A stretch of 64,000 nucleotides of DNA from Thermodesulfobacteriota bacterium. Lineage in GTDB: Bacteria > Desulfobacterota > WTBG01 > CAIYCZ01 > CAIRTM01. Location of the stretch: the NCBI GenBank assembly GCA_028278025.1, contig JANQFE010000073.1:1-64000 (forward strand), in the 5' to 3' direction. Within the stretch, counting starts at the first letter, position 1, and the number at the start of each line of letters is the position of its first letter. The notes beneath the pieces are model-generated. The model worked only from the letters and a program-made list of their open reading frames with translations. It ran no database searches and was not told the origin of the DNA. Below are positions 47,104-56,730 of this stretch, in pieces. The position numbers and the translations under genes are program-made.

Positions 47104-48255
47104 ATGAAGGTACCACTGTTAGATCTGAAATTGCAGTACCAGTCCCTGAAAAATGAAATACTGCCTGCGCTACACGAAATTATGGAAACCCAACAATTTA
47201 TTTTAGGCCCGCATGTTGCAAAAATCGAGGAGGAAATCGCAGGTTACTGTGAAAGCAAACATGCTGTTGGTGTAAGCTCCGGTACAGATGCTCTGCTTAT
47301 ATCCATGATGGCTATTGATGTAGCATCCGGGGACCGAGTAATAACGACACCGTATACATTTTTTGCTACGGTCGGATCAATATCACGTCTAGGCGCCCTG
47401 CCGCTTTTTGTGGACATTGAACCGGATACGTATACTATTGATCCCCGCAAATTGGATGAACTGCTGGATTCTCTTTCACCCCGGGAAAAGGAAAAAATAA
47501 AAGCAATCATCCCGGTACATCTCTTTGGACAGTGTGCCGATATGGAGCCGGTTTTCCATATAGCCCGGCATAACAATCTGAATGTCATTGAAGATGCTGC
47601 CCAAGCTATTGGTTCTACAGGTATCATCAATGGAAAGGTTACCAAAGCCTGTTCATTGGGTGATTGCGGTTGTTTGTCATTTTTTCCATCCAAAAATCTC
47701 GGGTGCTTTGGAGATGGCGGAATGATAACCACAAACAACACCGCACTGGCCGATAAAATACGCTCTTTGCGGGTACATGGACAGGCTGCAAGTTATTACC
47801 ATACCCACATAGGAATTAATGGCCGTCTTGATGCTATTCAGGCTGCGGTCCTTCAAGTAAAGTTGCCCCACCTCGACAGCTGGGCACAAAAAAGGCAGGA
47901 AAATGCGGCATATTACATAAAGCTTTTGTCTGAGTCCGGCGTGGACGATTATATCAGCTTACCCTACACCCGCAAGGGTAATACACATGTTTTTAATCAA
48001 TTTGTCATAAAGGCACACCAGCGTGATGCCTTAAAGCAGCACCTTGAACAAAATGGGGTTGGATGCGCCATATATTACCCGCTGCCGCTGCATCTCCAGG
48101 ACTGCTACAGGTTCCTGGGCAACAAAACAGGCGACTATCCTGAATCGGAAAGAGCAGCACGTGAGACCCTTGCCCTGCCCGTTTACCCTGAACTCGCCAG
48201 GGAGCAAATAGAATATGTGGTGGAGCAGATAATGAAATTTTATAAAAAGGTGTAA
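47104..48255 (+). CDS. DegT/DnrJ/EryC1/StrS-family sugar aminotransferase
   Basis: 383 residues from ATG 47104 (MKVPLLDLK, the usual family start). SSGTDALL (about 65-72) binds PLP phosphate, EDAAQAIG (about 170-177) carries the aspartate, and SFFPSKNLGCFGDGG (about 197-211) holds the PLP lysine. This subgroup aminates keto-sugars such as UDP-3-keto-GlcNAcA or dTDP-keto sugars for surface glycans. It stands next to the Tol genes rather than in the polysaccharide cluster. Confidence 0.92.
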   Translation: MKVPLLDLKLQYQSLKNEILPALHEIMETQQFILGPHVAKIEEEIAGYCESKHAVGVSSGTDALLISMMAIDVASGDRVITTPYTFFATVGSISRLGALPLFVDIEPDTYTIDPRKLDELLDSLSPREKEKIKAIIPVHLFGQCADMEPVFHIARHNNLNVIEDAAQAIGSTGIINGKVTKACSLGDCGCLSFFPSKNLGCFGDGGMITTNNTALADKIRSLRVHGQAASYYHTHIGINGRLDAIQAAVLQVKLPHLDSWAQKRQENAAYYIKLLSESGVDDYISLPYTRKGNTHVFNQFVIKAHQRDALKQHLEQNGVGCAIYYPLPLHLQDCYRFLGNKTGDYPESERAARETLALPVYPELAREQIEYVVEQIMKFYKKV

Positions 48256-48301
48256 TGTGTTTTGCTGTGGCAGGATACATTCCCCTGTTACCGATTCATG
48301 C

Positions 48302-48682
48302 TTATTGTTTTTTATACTCTGCAGTAATCATGGTCGTAATACCACCGCGTGGGGTCCATTTGGAAACCAATTGCATAAAACGGGGTGAACATGCCGCTAC
48401 CAGATCATTAAGAATCTTATTGGTTATATCCTCGTAAAAGATACCTTCATTACGATACTGCTGTAAATAAAACTTCAGGCTTTTAAGCTCAATACATGTT
48501 TTGTCAGGAATATAGGTGATATGTATTGTTGCAAAATCCGGCTGACCTGTTTTGGGGCATACAGATGTAAACTCAGGTGATTCGATATCAATGTGGTAAT
48601 CACGTTGCGGCTGAGGATTTGGAAAAACCTCGAGCAAAGGAACGTTTGTTTTTATTACAACAGGCTTCTTTTTTTTCGGCAT
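48302..48682 (-). CDS. queF: NADPH-dependent 7-cyano-7-deazaguanine reductase
   Basis: 126 residues, the short (type I) form. The catalytic cysteine is in [14 protein letters not shown] (about 38-51), and the QueF motif [21 protein letters not shown] (about 65-85) is complete but for its usual E-S variation. It reduces preQ0 to preQ1 in queuosine synthesis. It follows the CBS gene by 17 bases on the same strand. No preQ1 riboswitch is visible because there is no room for one. Confidence 0.95.
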   Translation of the reverse strand: MPKKKKPVVIKTNVPLLEVFPNPQPQRDYHIDIESPEFTSVCPKTGQPDFATIHITYIPDKTCIELKSLKFYLQQYRNEGIFYEDITNKILNDLVAACSPRFMQLVSKWTPRGGITTMITAEYKKQ

Positions 48683-48699
48683 AGTAAGGAATACTCTCT

Positions 48700-49305
48700 C
48701 TATTCAATAACTGAGACTACCTCATATCCTTTGGCTGCTATGGATTCAGCTATCTGATCCACATCACATTTTTTTAAACGGAAAAAGTAGAATTTCTTGT
48801 CCCTGTCAGCCGCGTCACCCATGCCGACACTTATAATATCACCGCCATTCTGCTTTATAATCCGTGAAACTTCTTCAAAAGCCTCCGGGTTCTCACCCAG
48901 TATCACATCAATTCTGGAACTTGCCTGCAAAACACCCATAATCTGAATAAATGCCGCCAGGATATCGCCAACCGTTATGATACCAACCAGTTTGCCATCC
49001 TCCAGTACGGGCAGTCCACCCAATTTATAATGATAGATAAGTTTGGCCGCCTCTTCCAGGTTTTCTTCAGGGCCTATAGTTATTGGATCTTTATTCATAA
49101 CCTCTTCGATCTTTATTTCATTTCCGCCGGGTAAAAGAAGCACTTGTCTGATATCTGATTCCGAGACAAACCCCACAAACTCCTCGCCATCCACCACTAA
49201 TAAATGACGGATATCGTTTTGATGCAGTAAGTTTAATGCATCCAGGACATTTGCCCGGGGGCTGATGGTAATAAGCTTACGGGCCATTCTTCTTTTGATC
49301 TTCAC
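48700..49305 (-). CDS. CBS-pair domain protein with C-terminal ACT-like domain
   Basis: 201 residues. Two CBS motifs: about 10-60 ([22 protein letters not shown]) and about 70-125 ([21 protein letters not shown]). The C-terminal part (about 130-201) resembles an ACT domain ([19 protein letters not shown]). CBS pairs bind adenosyl ligands. Such small proteins regulate partner enzymes or transporters; the partner is not evident here. Confidence 0.87.
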   Translation of the reverse strand: MKIKRRMARKLITISPRANVLDALNLLHQNDIRHLLVVDGEEFVGFVSESDIRQVLLLPGGNEIKIEEVMNKDPITIGPEENLEEAAKLIYHYKLGGLPVLEDGKLVGIITVGDILAAFIQIMGVLQASSRIDVILGENPEAFEEVSRIIKQNGGDIISVGMGDAADRDKKFYFFRLKKCDVDQIAESIAAKGYEVVSVIE

Positions 49306-49456
49306 AGCATGCTCCTTTACATAAAATTATCTCATATTTCAGGGTCACTACCATCTTATATTCATTTTACATCCATGTCAAATGCTTAAAGAGACCAAAC
49401 AGCAGCGCACAAAAAACATTTCTTTTTTTTTACAGAAGATATATTATACTGCACAT

Positions 49457-51466
49457 ATGAATATAAAAAACGTTGCTATTATCACACTACTTATTCTTGC
49501 AGCATGTCTGCAGGGCTGCCTGCGATCAGCGCTGCCGCCACTGTCTCCCCTTGACCTGTCTCTGCTTGATACAAGTCCATTGAAGGAAAAAATAATAATT
49601 ATTGATCCAGGCCATGGAGGCATAGAACATGGGGCTGTCGGTATTAAAGGTTTAAGGGAGTCCGAGGTAAATCTGGGAGTTGCTCTGCATTTGTGGGGCC
49701 TGCTCAAACGTGCCGGAGCGCATCCTATCCTTACCCGTACTGCTGATACAAGCGTGTTGCCCGGCAAAGAATTTATCCTTAAACAAGATTTAGAAAAACG
49801 CTCCTATATCAGCAATACCAATAACGCTGATCTGTTTATCAGTATTCATCACAACTCTGCCACAAACAGCAGAAAGAAAAATCATATGATGATATTTTAC
49901 AAAATATCTGACCCCTGGAGGTCACGTGACATAGCCCGTGAAGTGCTCAATTCGCTTAAACAGACCTTACAAACTGAAACAGCCTATGTGCTTCCGGGCA
50001 ATTACCACGTGCTGCGCAACACAGCAGCCCCGGCAATTTTAGGGGAGGCATCTTTTATGACTAATAAAAAAAATGAGGCTTTGCTGTCGTTTACTAGAAC
50101 ACTCGCTCAAGAAGCCGAAGCCTACTTTGTGGGAATATTAAACTATTACCGCAAAGGTGTGCCGGTTATAACTGATACATATCCCGATAACGCCAGCCTG
50201 ACAACCCCGCAACCCCGCATTACGCTGTACATTCACCCAGGATATACCTCTGCCTCAATTGACCAATCCTCAATTGGGATCATGCTGGACGGTGCCCCGG
50301 TTACAGATTTTTCTTTTAGTAAAGACGGCCTAGTGAGCTTTAGACCTGAGACCCCTTTGTCAAACAACCGGCATCAGTACTGCATCACAGCCCGTAATAC
50401 GGCCGGCAATGCTGCAGCTCAAAAATGTGTTTCGTTCTCTGTGGCACTGCCGCCTCGTCATATATCAGCTACACCTTTGTTCCCGGAAATACCTGCTGAT
50501 GGAATGGTTACGACCCCGGTAGATATCGAAGTCCTTGACGAGCTGCAACGCCCGGTTATTGACGGAACCGAAGTGCATGTTTCCTCTACAGCCGGTAGTG
50601 TGTTAGATCCGGTATTGACAACACAAGAAGGCACGGTGCGCGCGATACTTGTTTCAGGTGAAACCAAACAAAAAGCTATCGTAACCGTTACATCCGGTGC
50701 AATACGTACCCAATGTACTGTTTTGTTTAAAAACCCCCAAAAATCACTTTTTATGGCAACCATACGAGACTCCTCCGGCAAACCGGTTGCAGAAGCAACC
50801 CTTATGAGAAATGACCGGCCGGTTGCGCTTTCAGATTCTGAAGGATTTATTTACGATAGCCTTGATACTGAAGAAAAGATAGCCTATAGCCTTTCAAAAA
50901 AGGGATATCTGCCCCTGAGCTTGTCACCGGAACTTGCAACCGGAACAATAACAGTTGAAAACCTGCTGCTTAAACCGATAGACAACGGTGTTTTTTTTAA
51001 CCGGACTGTCATCCTTGATCCGGCCGGTTCATTACCGGAATCACTATCGATACTGACCGAACTGAAAAACATGATTGAGCGTGCCGGAGGTAACGCGATC
51101 CTCACCTGGTCGAAACCGCCTGCTCCCTCAGTACACAACAGGGTAAGGCAGGCAGCAAAAGCACAGGCAGACATATTTTTGGCAGTTAAGATTACCAAAA
51201 AAAGATCGTCGATAGGATATTATGGGAAAAGTATCCGGGGCAAACAGCTTGCATCACTGATTGTTGACAATCTGGCTGAACGCGCAGTGTGTAAAAAGAG
51301 TAGATGCAGGCTGGTAGCATCAATACATTATGTGGTTATTCACACTTCTATGCCTGCTGTCAGAGTATTACTGCCTTCACCAGCAGCCGAATCATATAGT
51401 GCCGTAGCTCAAAGCATATATGCTGCCTTAAGAGATATGTTTAAAAATACAGCCCCTGAAAGTTAA
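49457..51466 (+). CDS. Lipoprotein N-acetylmuramoyl-L-alanine amidase with degenerate second copy
   Basis: About 669 residues from ATG 49457. Lipobox region LAACLQGC (cysteines 17 and 21). Amidase_3 domain about 44-240 with zinc ligands in IIDPGHGG (His 53), RESEVNL (Glu 68) and SIHHNSA, and the catalytic Glu in LGEASF. Middle beta-rich regions (about 250-500) look like Ig/carboxypeptidase-regulatory folds. The last about 160 residues look like a second amidase_3 fold in which the His motif reads ILDPAGS, so it should not bind zinc. It would cleave septal peptidoglycan. Divergent from the CBS gene. Confidence 0.85.
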   Translation: MNIKNVAIITLLILAACLQGCLRSALPPLSPLDLSLLDTSPLKEKIIIIDPGHGGIEHGAVGIKGLRESEVNLGVALHLWGLLKRAGAHPILTRTADTSVLPGKEFILKQDLEKRSYISNTNNADLFISIHHNSATNSRKKNHMMIFYKISDPWRSRDIAREVLNSLKQTLQTETAYVLPGNYHVLRNTAAPAILGEASFMTNKKNEALLSFTRTLAQEAEAYFVGILNYYRKGVPVITDTYPDNASLTTPQPRITLYIHPGYTSASIDQSSIGIMLDGAPVTDFSFSKDGLVSFRPETPLSNNRHQYCITARNTAGNAAAQKCVSFSVALPPRHISATPLFPEIPADGMVTTPVDIEVLDELQRPVIDGTEVHVSSTAGSVLDPVLTTQEGTVRAILVSGETKQKAIVTVTSGAIRTQCTVLFKNPQKSLFMATIRDSSGKPVAEATLMRNDRPVALSDSEGFIYDSLDTEEKIAYSLSKKGYLPLSLSPELATGTITVENLLLKPIDNGVFFNRTVILDPAGSLPESLSILTELKNMIERAGGNAILTWSKPPAPSVHNRVRQAAKAQADIFLAVKITKKRSSIGYYGKSIRGKQLASLIVDNLAERAVCKKSRCRLVASIHYVVIHTSMPAVRVLLPSPAAESYSAVAQSIYAALRDMFKNTAPES

Positions 51467-51521
51467 CAAAGCCGCCGGCGACATCCCGGCTTCAATTTCT
51501 CAAAGGCTTAATAAAAAAGAG

Positions 51522-52388
51522 TTATTGCACCTGCTTTAAAAGGCTTGCGCATACATAAAGAAAATTCTTTAAGAAAAACGGTGAAAGTGTTTGAGCTTTT
51601 TTGAGATAACATCTGCCTTCGGCTACATTACCTGCCGTGAGATAATGCCGACCGATATAGTGACAGGTATCTGCAATTCTTCGATTATATATTTTGAGGG
51701 GAATTTTTTCCCGCAAATACTCTTTCTCCAGAACCTTTAACCTGAAAAGGCGACCGGCAAGGCTGTCGGTGCTTATGCCTTCTGGGTTGTCGACATAGAC
51801 TGCCAATGATTCGTTTATAAAACCGACACTGTACTGTGCAGCAATACGCAACCACAAATCATATTCTTCACACTCCCGCAGCTCTTCATCGAAAAGGCCC
51901 ACCTTTTCAAAGCACGCTTTCTTTATTACAACTGAGGATGTCCGGATAAAGTTTTTAATGAACAGATCTGTAAGAACCCGACCTGATTTGCCCGGCCTAT
52001 TTTTTTCCCTGAAGCTGCCGTCAAGCCGCACCGAGGCACAGCACGAGGCAACAAGACCGTATTCCCTGTGCTCATGGAAAAGTGCCATCTGGCGCTCCAG
52101 CTTCTCGGGCCGCCAGTAATCATCTGAATCAAGAAAGGCTATATAGGATCCGCAACTTTTTTTAATACCTGCATTGCGGGCACCGGCAATGCCCTTATTG
52201 CGCTGATAAAAATAATGAACTTTCTCGCCATACGCCTGAACAACATCACGGGTATTGTCAGTGGATCCATCATCGATAACCACAACTTCAAAATGCTGGT
52301 ACGTCTGCGCCATTACGGAATCAAGCGCTTTGGTAATAAATGTCTCGCGGTTATACGTTGGAATAACAATGCTGACTGTATCTGCCAT
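51522..52388 (-). CDS. Family 2 glycosyltransferase
   Basis: 288 residues from ATG 52388 (MADTVSIVIPTYNRE). VVIDDGSTDNT (about 34-44) and FLDSDDYWRPEK (about 79-90) are the GT-A nucleotide-sugar and metal motifs; the rest is helical and less conserved. Cytoplasmic or membrane-associated transfer of a sugar to a growing surface glycan is likely. It converges on the amidase gene and is divergent from the CapD-like gene. Confidence 0.9.
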   Translation of the reverse strand: MADTVSIVIPTYNRETFITKALDSVMAQTYQHFEVVVIDDGSTDNTRDVVQAYGEKVHYFYQRNKGIAGARNAGIKKSCGSYIAFLDSDDYWRPEKLERQMALFHEHREYGLVASCCASVRLDGSFREKNRPGKSGRVLTDLFIKNFIRTSSVVIKKACFEKVGLFDEELRECEEYDLWLRIAAQYSVGFINESLAVYVDNPEGISTDSLAGRLFRLKVLEKEYLREKIPLKIYNRRIADTCHYIGRHYLTAGNVAEGRCYLKKAQTLSPFFLKNFLYVCASLLKQVQ

Positions 52389-52644
52389 GGGTATCCATAA
52401 AAAATTCACTATTATGCCGGTTGCCACTATGGCCATTCAGAATGCCACTTTATCAAAAATTAAACAGATATACAATCCCCGTTAACCGAAGGGCCCGTTT
52501 ATGACCGGCAGGCTATATTTTTAATAAAAACAACAATAAAATATAATAAAATATTTTTAATATATGATAATATCAAACAATAAATAAAAAATTGCTCACT
52601 TAATTTATTATCTATTTTATATGTAAATATTTAAATCTATTTGT

Positions 52645-52673
52645 TTGACAAAAAAGTATATTTTTGATAAAAT
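52645..52673 (+). promoter_or_regulatory. Sigma-70 promoter of the CapD-like gene
   Basis: TTGACA (52645-52650), a 17-base spacer and TAAAAT (52668-52673), 35 bases before the ATG at 52708. The surrounding DNA is very AT-rich. This is the best promoter match outside the leader cassettes. Confidence 0.8.
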
Positions 52674-52707
52674 TCTAATTTAATAGAGGTAAAATACAAA
52701 ATATATT

Positions 52708-54606
52708 ATGGACATATCTAACTCCTTTAATGATCTTATCATTAGATACAGGCGGGCGTTTATAATTATAACCCAAATTCTGCTCGTACCTTTATCCTAT
52801 TTTTTTGCCTTCCTCCTCAGATTTGATTTTTATATGGATCAGACTATCCTGGCAAAAATTTTAAAAACACTTCCGCTGCTGATCGTTTCCCGCTTGATAT
52901 TCTTTTATTATGTAGATCTTTTCAGCGGATGGTGGCGCTATGTAGGCATAGAAGACATCATAAGAATAGCCAATGCCGTACTATTCAGCACCCTCCTGTT
53001 TATTGCTTCAATCGTTTTTGTTTTTGGCCTGGAAGGGTTTCCCCGCTCAGTGTTTATAACTGATGCGGTTTTTCTATTCCTTTTTCTTTCCGGAATCCGC
53101 GTCTCAACCAAACTGCTGAGAGAAAAACTCGAATACAGAAAAACTTTCGGCACTGCCAAAAATGTTCTTATTGTTGGTGCCGGTAATACAGGCATAACAG
53201 TTCTCAATGAGATAAAAAACAGTCCTGATTTAAACCTCAAGCCGATCGGGTTTGTAGACGACGATTCTGCTAAAAAGGGTTTCCATATCAGGAACATTGA
53301 AGTACTGGGTAATCAAAATGACATACCCGAACTTGTTAAGCGCTACAATATAAGCGAACTGCTTATTGCTATTCCTTCAGCCCCCTATAAGAAACTACGG
53401 AAAATATTCGAGATATGCGAATCTGTATCTGTTACATACAAAACCCTGCCCGGCATGTCCAAGATTATCTCGGGAAAAACGTTTGTTAGTCAGATGAGGG
53501 ACGTAAATCCTGATGAACTCTTGGGAAGACCCGTAGTCTCTTTCGAAAACGAAAAAAACAGCCTGCAACATGATCTTTTTCATAAGTGTATAATGGTTAC
53601 AGGAGCCGGCGGATCAATCGGATCTGAACTGTGCCATCAGATTTCTGAGTTTAAACCTAAATGTCTTATTATGTATGAAAGAAGTGAAAGCAGTCTCTAT
53701 TTTATGGAACTTGAGATGAGAAAAAAATTTCCTCATCTCAACATTGTTCCGGTAATTGGTGATATTCTTAATAATGAAAAGGTTGACTATATTTTGCAGA
53801 CATATGAGCCCTATATCATCTATCACGCAGCAGCATATAAACACGTTCCCATGATGGAAAAGGATCCAATTGAGGCGGTAAGAAATAATTTTTTTGGCAC
53901 AAAAGCTTTAAGTGACCTTAGTGTAAAATACGAGGTAAAAAAATTTGTCTTTATATCAACCGACAAAGCGGTCAATCCGTCCAGCATTATGGGCACATCA
54001 AAAAGGATGACTGAAAAACTACTGCAAACATACGGTTCACAGCCAACGCAATTCATTTCAGTACGATTTGGTAATGTTATCGGAAGCAGCGGCAGTGTAA
54101 TTCCTCTTTTCAAAAAACAGATTGCCGCAGGGGGGCCGGTAACGGTTACACATCCGGAAACAACCAGGTTCCTGATGACTATCCCAGAAGCGGTCCATCT
54201 TGTTCTGCTGGCAGGATCTATGGGAAAGGGTAACGAAATCTTTCTGCTTGATATGGGTGAACCCGCTAATATCACTGAGCTTGCAAAAAGCCTCATAGAA
54301 CTCTCCGGACTGACTCCTTATAAAGATATAAACATTGAGTTTATCGGACTGCGTGAGGGAGAAAAACTACACGAAGAACTCTACTGGGAGGGAGAAGATA
54401 TTCTGCCCACCACTCACAAAAAAATCAGGGTGCTATCAAAAACCCGCTTCAATTATCTCAATTATAAAATTCAAGTCTCAAAAATGGAACGAGCTTTAGC
54501 AAAATCAACGGATAATGAACATGTTATTTTCCCATTGATGAAAACCATGGTACCTGAAGCCACTATAAATCCAGTCATAAATAATAGAAAGAAGCAGACC
54601 GTATAA
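52708..54606 (+). CDS. Membrane-bound nucleotide-sugar 4,6-dehydratase (FlaA1/CapD/PglF type)
   Basis: 632 residues. Four to five membrane helices (about 10-135), a first Rossmann domain (about 145-270, VGAGNTGITVL) and the catalytic SDR domain (about 290-600) with TGAGGSIGSELC and YHAAAYKHVPMME. In this subgroup the usual Tyr-x-x-x-Lys is altered; here VFISTDKAVNPSSIMGTSKR carries the active-site lysine and Met replaces Tyr. It converts UDP-GlcNAc (or similar) to the 4-keto-6-deoxy sugar, the substrate for DegT-type aminotransferases such as the gene at 54689-55858. Confidence 0.93.
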   Translation: MDISNSFNDLIIRYRRAFIIITQILLVPLSYFFAFLLRFDFYMDQTILAKILKTLPLLIVSRLIFFYYVDLFSGWWRYVGIEDIIRIANAVLFSTLLFIASIVFVFGLEGFPRSVFITDAVFLFLFLSGIRVSTKLLREKLEYRKTFGTAKNVLIVGAGNTGITVLNEIKNSPDLNLKPIGFVDDDSAKKGFHIRNIEVLGNQNDIPELVKRYNISELLIAIPSAPYKKLRKIFEICESVSVTYKTLPGMSKIISGKTFVSQMRDVNPDELLGRPVVSFENEKNSLQHDLFHKCIMVTGAGGSIGSELCHQISEFKPKCLIMYERSESSLYFMELEMRKKFPHLNIVPVIGDILNNEKVDYILQTYEPYIIYHAAAYKHVPMMEKDPIEAVRNNFFGTKALSDLSVKYEVKKFVFISTDKAVNPSSIMGTSKRMTEKLLQTYGSQPTQFISVRFGNVIGSSGSVIPLFKKQIAAGGPVTVTHPETTRFLMTIPEAVHLVLLAGSMGKGNEIFLLDMGEPANITELAKSLIELSGLTPYKDINIEFIGLREGEKLHEELYWEGEDILPTTHKKIRVLSKTRFNYLNYKIQVSKMERALAKSTDNEHVIFPLMKTMVPEATINPVINNRKKQTV

Positions 54607-54688
54607 CCGCAGAGAAGCCTGCCTGCTTTTTTTTCATGTAAAAGCACTTATGGCCCACACACAAATATAATGTGAACTGCTGTGGAAA

Positions 54689-55858
54689 TTATATATTTTC
54701 CTTCATTATTTCTTTTAAACTTTCGGTAATATAAACTATCTCTGAGGTTTTTAAAGCAGTAAAAAATGGCAGTGCTATCGTCCTGTCGGCGACCTGCTCA
54801 GTAACAGGAAAATCGCCCTTACGAAAACCAAACGTCTTTCGATAGAAAGGCTGGAGGTGAATAGGTGAAAAGTAATTACTGGAGGCAATCCCCCTCTCGC
54901 GCAGTTTTGTGAGTACCCTGTCACGATCTTTTCTTATATAGTGCCTGGTCAACCGAACCACATATACAAACCAGCTCATAGTCACATGCGGAGCACTGTA
55001 TGGAACTCTAATACTGTCCAATGATTGAAGCCTTCTGTTATACAGCTCTGCTATACGTGCTCTTTTCTGTAAAATTTTTTTTATTCTCTGCAGCTGCACA
55101 ATGCCCAGAACACAGTTTATATCACTGAGCCTGTAATTATATCCCAGCCGTATATGATTAAACCAGCTTGAGCCGTTGCCCCGGCCTTGATTTCGCAGGC
55201 TGCAGCATAGATCATATATTTTTTTACTGTCAGTTACAACCAGTCCGCCTTCGCCGGTTGTAATCTGCTTGTTTGGATAAAAGGCAAACACACCGGCTTC
55301 ACCGAATGAGCCTGCTTTTTTACTGTGCTTCCATCTTCTTGTGCGAGCATTTTCAGGGCTTTGATACTCTGCCCCAATGGCTTCACAGCTATCCTCAATA
55401 AGTTTTAAGTTATATTTTTGTGCTATATCATACAGGGCATCCCATTCAGCAGGGTGACCAAAAACATCAACGGCAAGTATAGCTTTCATTCCGGCCGTAC
55501 GGTGTTTTTTTATTGTTTCAACAATCTTCTCAGGAGCTATATTGAGCGTATCCTCATCTATATCCACAAAAACAGGTCGAGCGCCTTCAAAAAGAACACA
55601 ATTTGCAGAAGCAACAAAACTGAACGGCGAAGTGATGACAAGATCGCCTCTCCCAATTCCAAGTGATTTTATGATAAGATGCAGACCGCTTGTCCCGCTG
55701 TTGACCGCAGCAGCATATTTTCTACCCACATAACGTGCCCCTGCTTTTTCAAATTCTTGCAGCTTTGGGCCCAGACTAAGCTGAGGAGATCTGAGGACAT
55801 CCATAACTGCTTTGCGTTCTTTTGCAGTAATATCCGGACTGGATAGCGGGATATTCAT
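54689..55858 (-). CDS. DegT/DnrJ/EryC1/StrS-family aminotransferase
   Basis: 389 residues. NSGTSGLHL (about 53-61), EDSCEAIGA (about 156-164) and FYPNKQITTGEGG (about 189-201, with the PLP lysine) are intact. It would aminate a keto-sugar, plausibly the product of the dehydratase at 52708-54606 (inference). It is the third gene of an operon after an ATP-grasp and a HAD gene, 23 bases after the latter. The strand is opposite to the dehydratase, so the two are convergent. Confidence 0.92.
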   Translation of the reverse strand: MNIPLSSPDITAKERKAVMDVLRSPQLSLGPKLQEFEKAGARYVGRKYAAAVNSGTSGLHLIIKSLGIGRGDLVITSPFSFVASANCVLFEGARPVFVDIDEDTLNIAPEKIVETIKKHRTAGMKAILAVDVFGHPAEWDALYDIAQKYNLKLIEDSCEAIGAEYQSPENARTRRWKHSKKAGSFGEAGVFAFYPNKQITTGEGGLVVTDSKKIYDLCCSLRNQGRGNGSSWFNHIRLGYNYRLSDINCVLGIVQLQRIKKILQKRARIAELYNRRLQSLDSIRVPYSAPHVTMSWFVYVVRLTRHYIRKDRDRVLTKLRERGIASSNYFSPIHLQPFYRKTFGFRKGDFPVTEQVADRTIALPFFTALKTSEIVYITESLKEIMKENI

Positions 55859-55881
55859 TGTAGCTCTCCCAACCTTCTCGA

Positions 55882-56568
55882 TTATTGTATCATAGCAGCC
55901 AGATGATGAAGATCTGAAACCATAATATCAGCACTGTAGTCAGCGTCGGGAGGCTTCTCATCTTTATACACTCCGTCAGCCCTGTATATATGTATTGTTT
56001 TCCACTCAAGACTGCGTGCCCCATAGAAATCCTTGAGAGGATTGTCTGCAACGTAGAGACATTCCGGGCCACTATACCCCACATGATCCATTATCTTTTG
56101 ATATCCGGCAGGATGCGGTTTCCAAAACTGCCTTCCCAATGCATCAGTAAAAACAATAGTGTCAAAAAAATCTTTAACATTCAGCACCTCCAATTTATTT
56201 TTTTGGGTTTGCAGATAGCCGTCACTTAGCAGTCCCATTTTCAGTGTGCCCTGAAAGTGCCGCAAAACAAACGCTGCATCAGGATAGAGCGTTATGCGAG
56301 GCGGATGAGTTCGATAAATATATACAAGTTCTCTAACAAGCGTCTCATCTGCTTCAATCCCGGCACAATGCAGAACCTCATTGAAGATCGCACCTCGTGC
56401 ACCTGCACAGAACCGTTGCCACATTTCAGTAAACAGATCAGATGCAGAAAGGCCTTTGTCCTGCAGGTACGAGCTGACAGCGTGAAAACCGCTTTGCACA
56501 AACTGTTGTTCTGAACAGAGTGTATCATCAAGGTCAAAAACAACAATTTTAATACCATGCAAAGACAC
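55882..56568 (-). CDS. HAD-superfamily hydrolase
   Basis: 228 residues. All four HAD motifs are visible: VFDLDDTLC (about 10-18), LLSDGY (about 118-123), KPHPAGY (about 150-156) and YVADNPLKDF (about 170-179). A helical cap lies between motifs I and II. It is likely a phosphatase acting on a sugar phosphate or related metabolite made by its operon partners. Confidence 0.9.
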   Translation of the reverse strand: MSLHGIKIVVFDLDDTLCSEQQFVQSGFHAVSSYLQDKGLSASDLFTEMWQRFCAGARGAIFNEVLHCAGIEADETLVRELVYIYRTHPPRITLYPDAAFVLRHFQGTLKMGLLSDGYLQTQKNKLEVLNVKDFFDTIVFTDALGRQFWKPHPAGYQKIMDHVGYSGPECLYVADNPLKDFYGARSLEWKTIHIYRADGVYKDEKPPDADYSADIMVSDLHHLAAMIQ

Positions 56569-56730
56569 GTGGATACAATCCTGTTAAAGGGAAAAAAGAC
56601 AAAAAGGTTAAGAAGTTAAAAGGCTATATAATATTTTGTTTACCTTTTAACATGTTCAGTGTTTAGCCTTTCACCACTGTTTCCAACCGTAAATGTAAAC
56701 TGTATTTAGTGCTGTTAAAAAATATGCATG

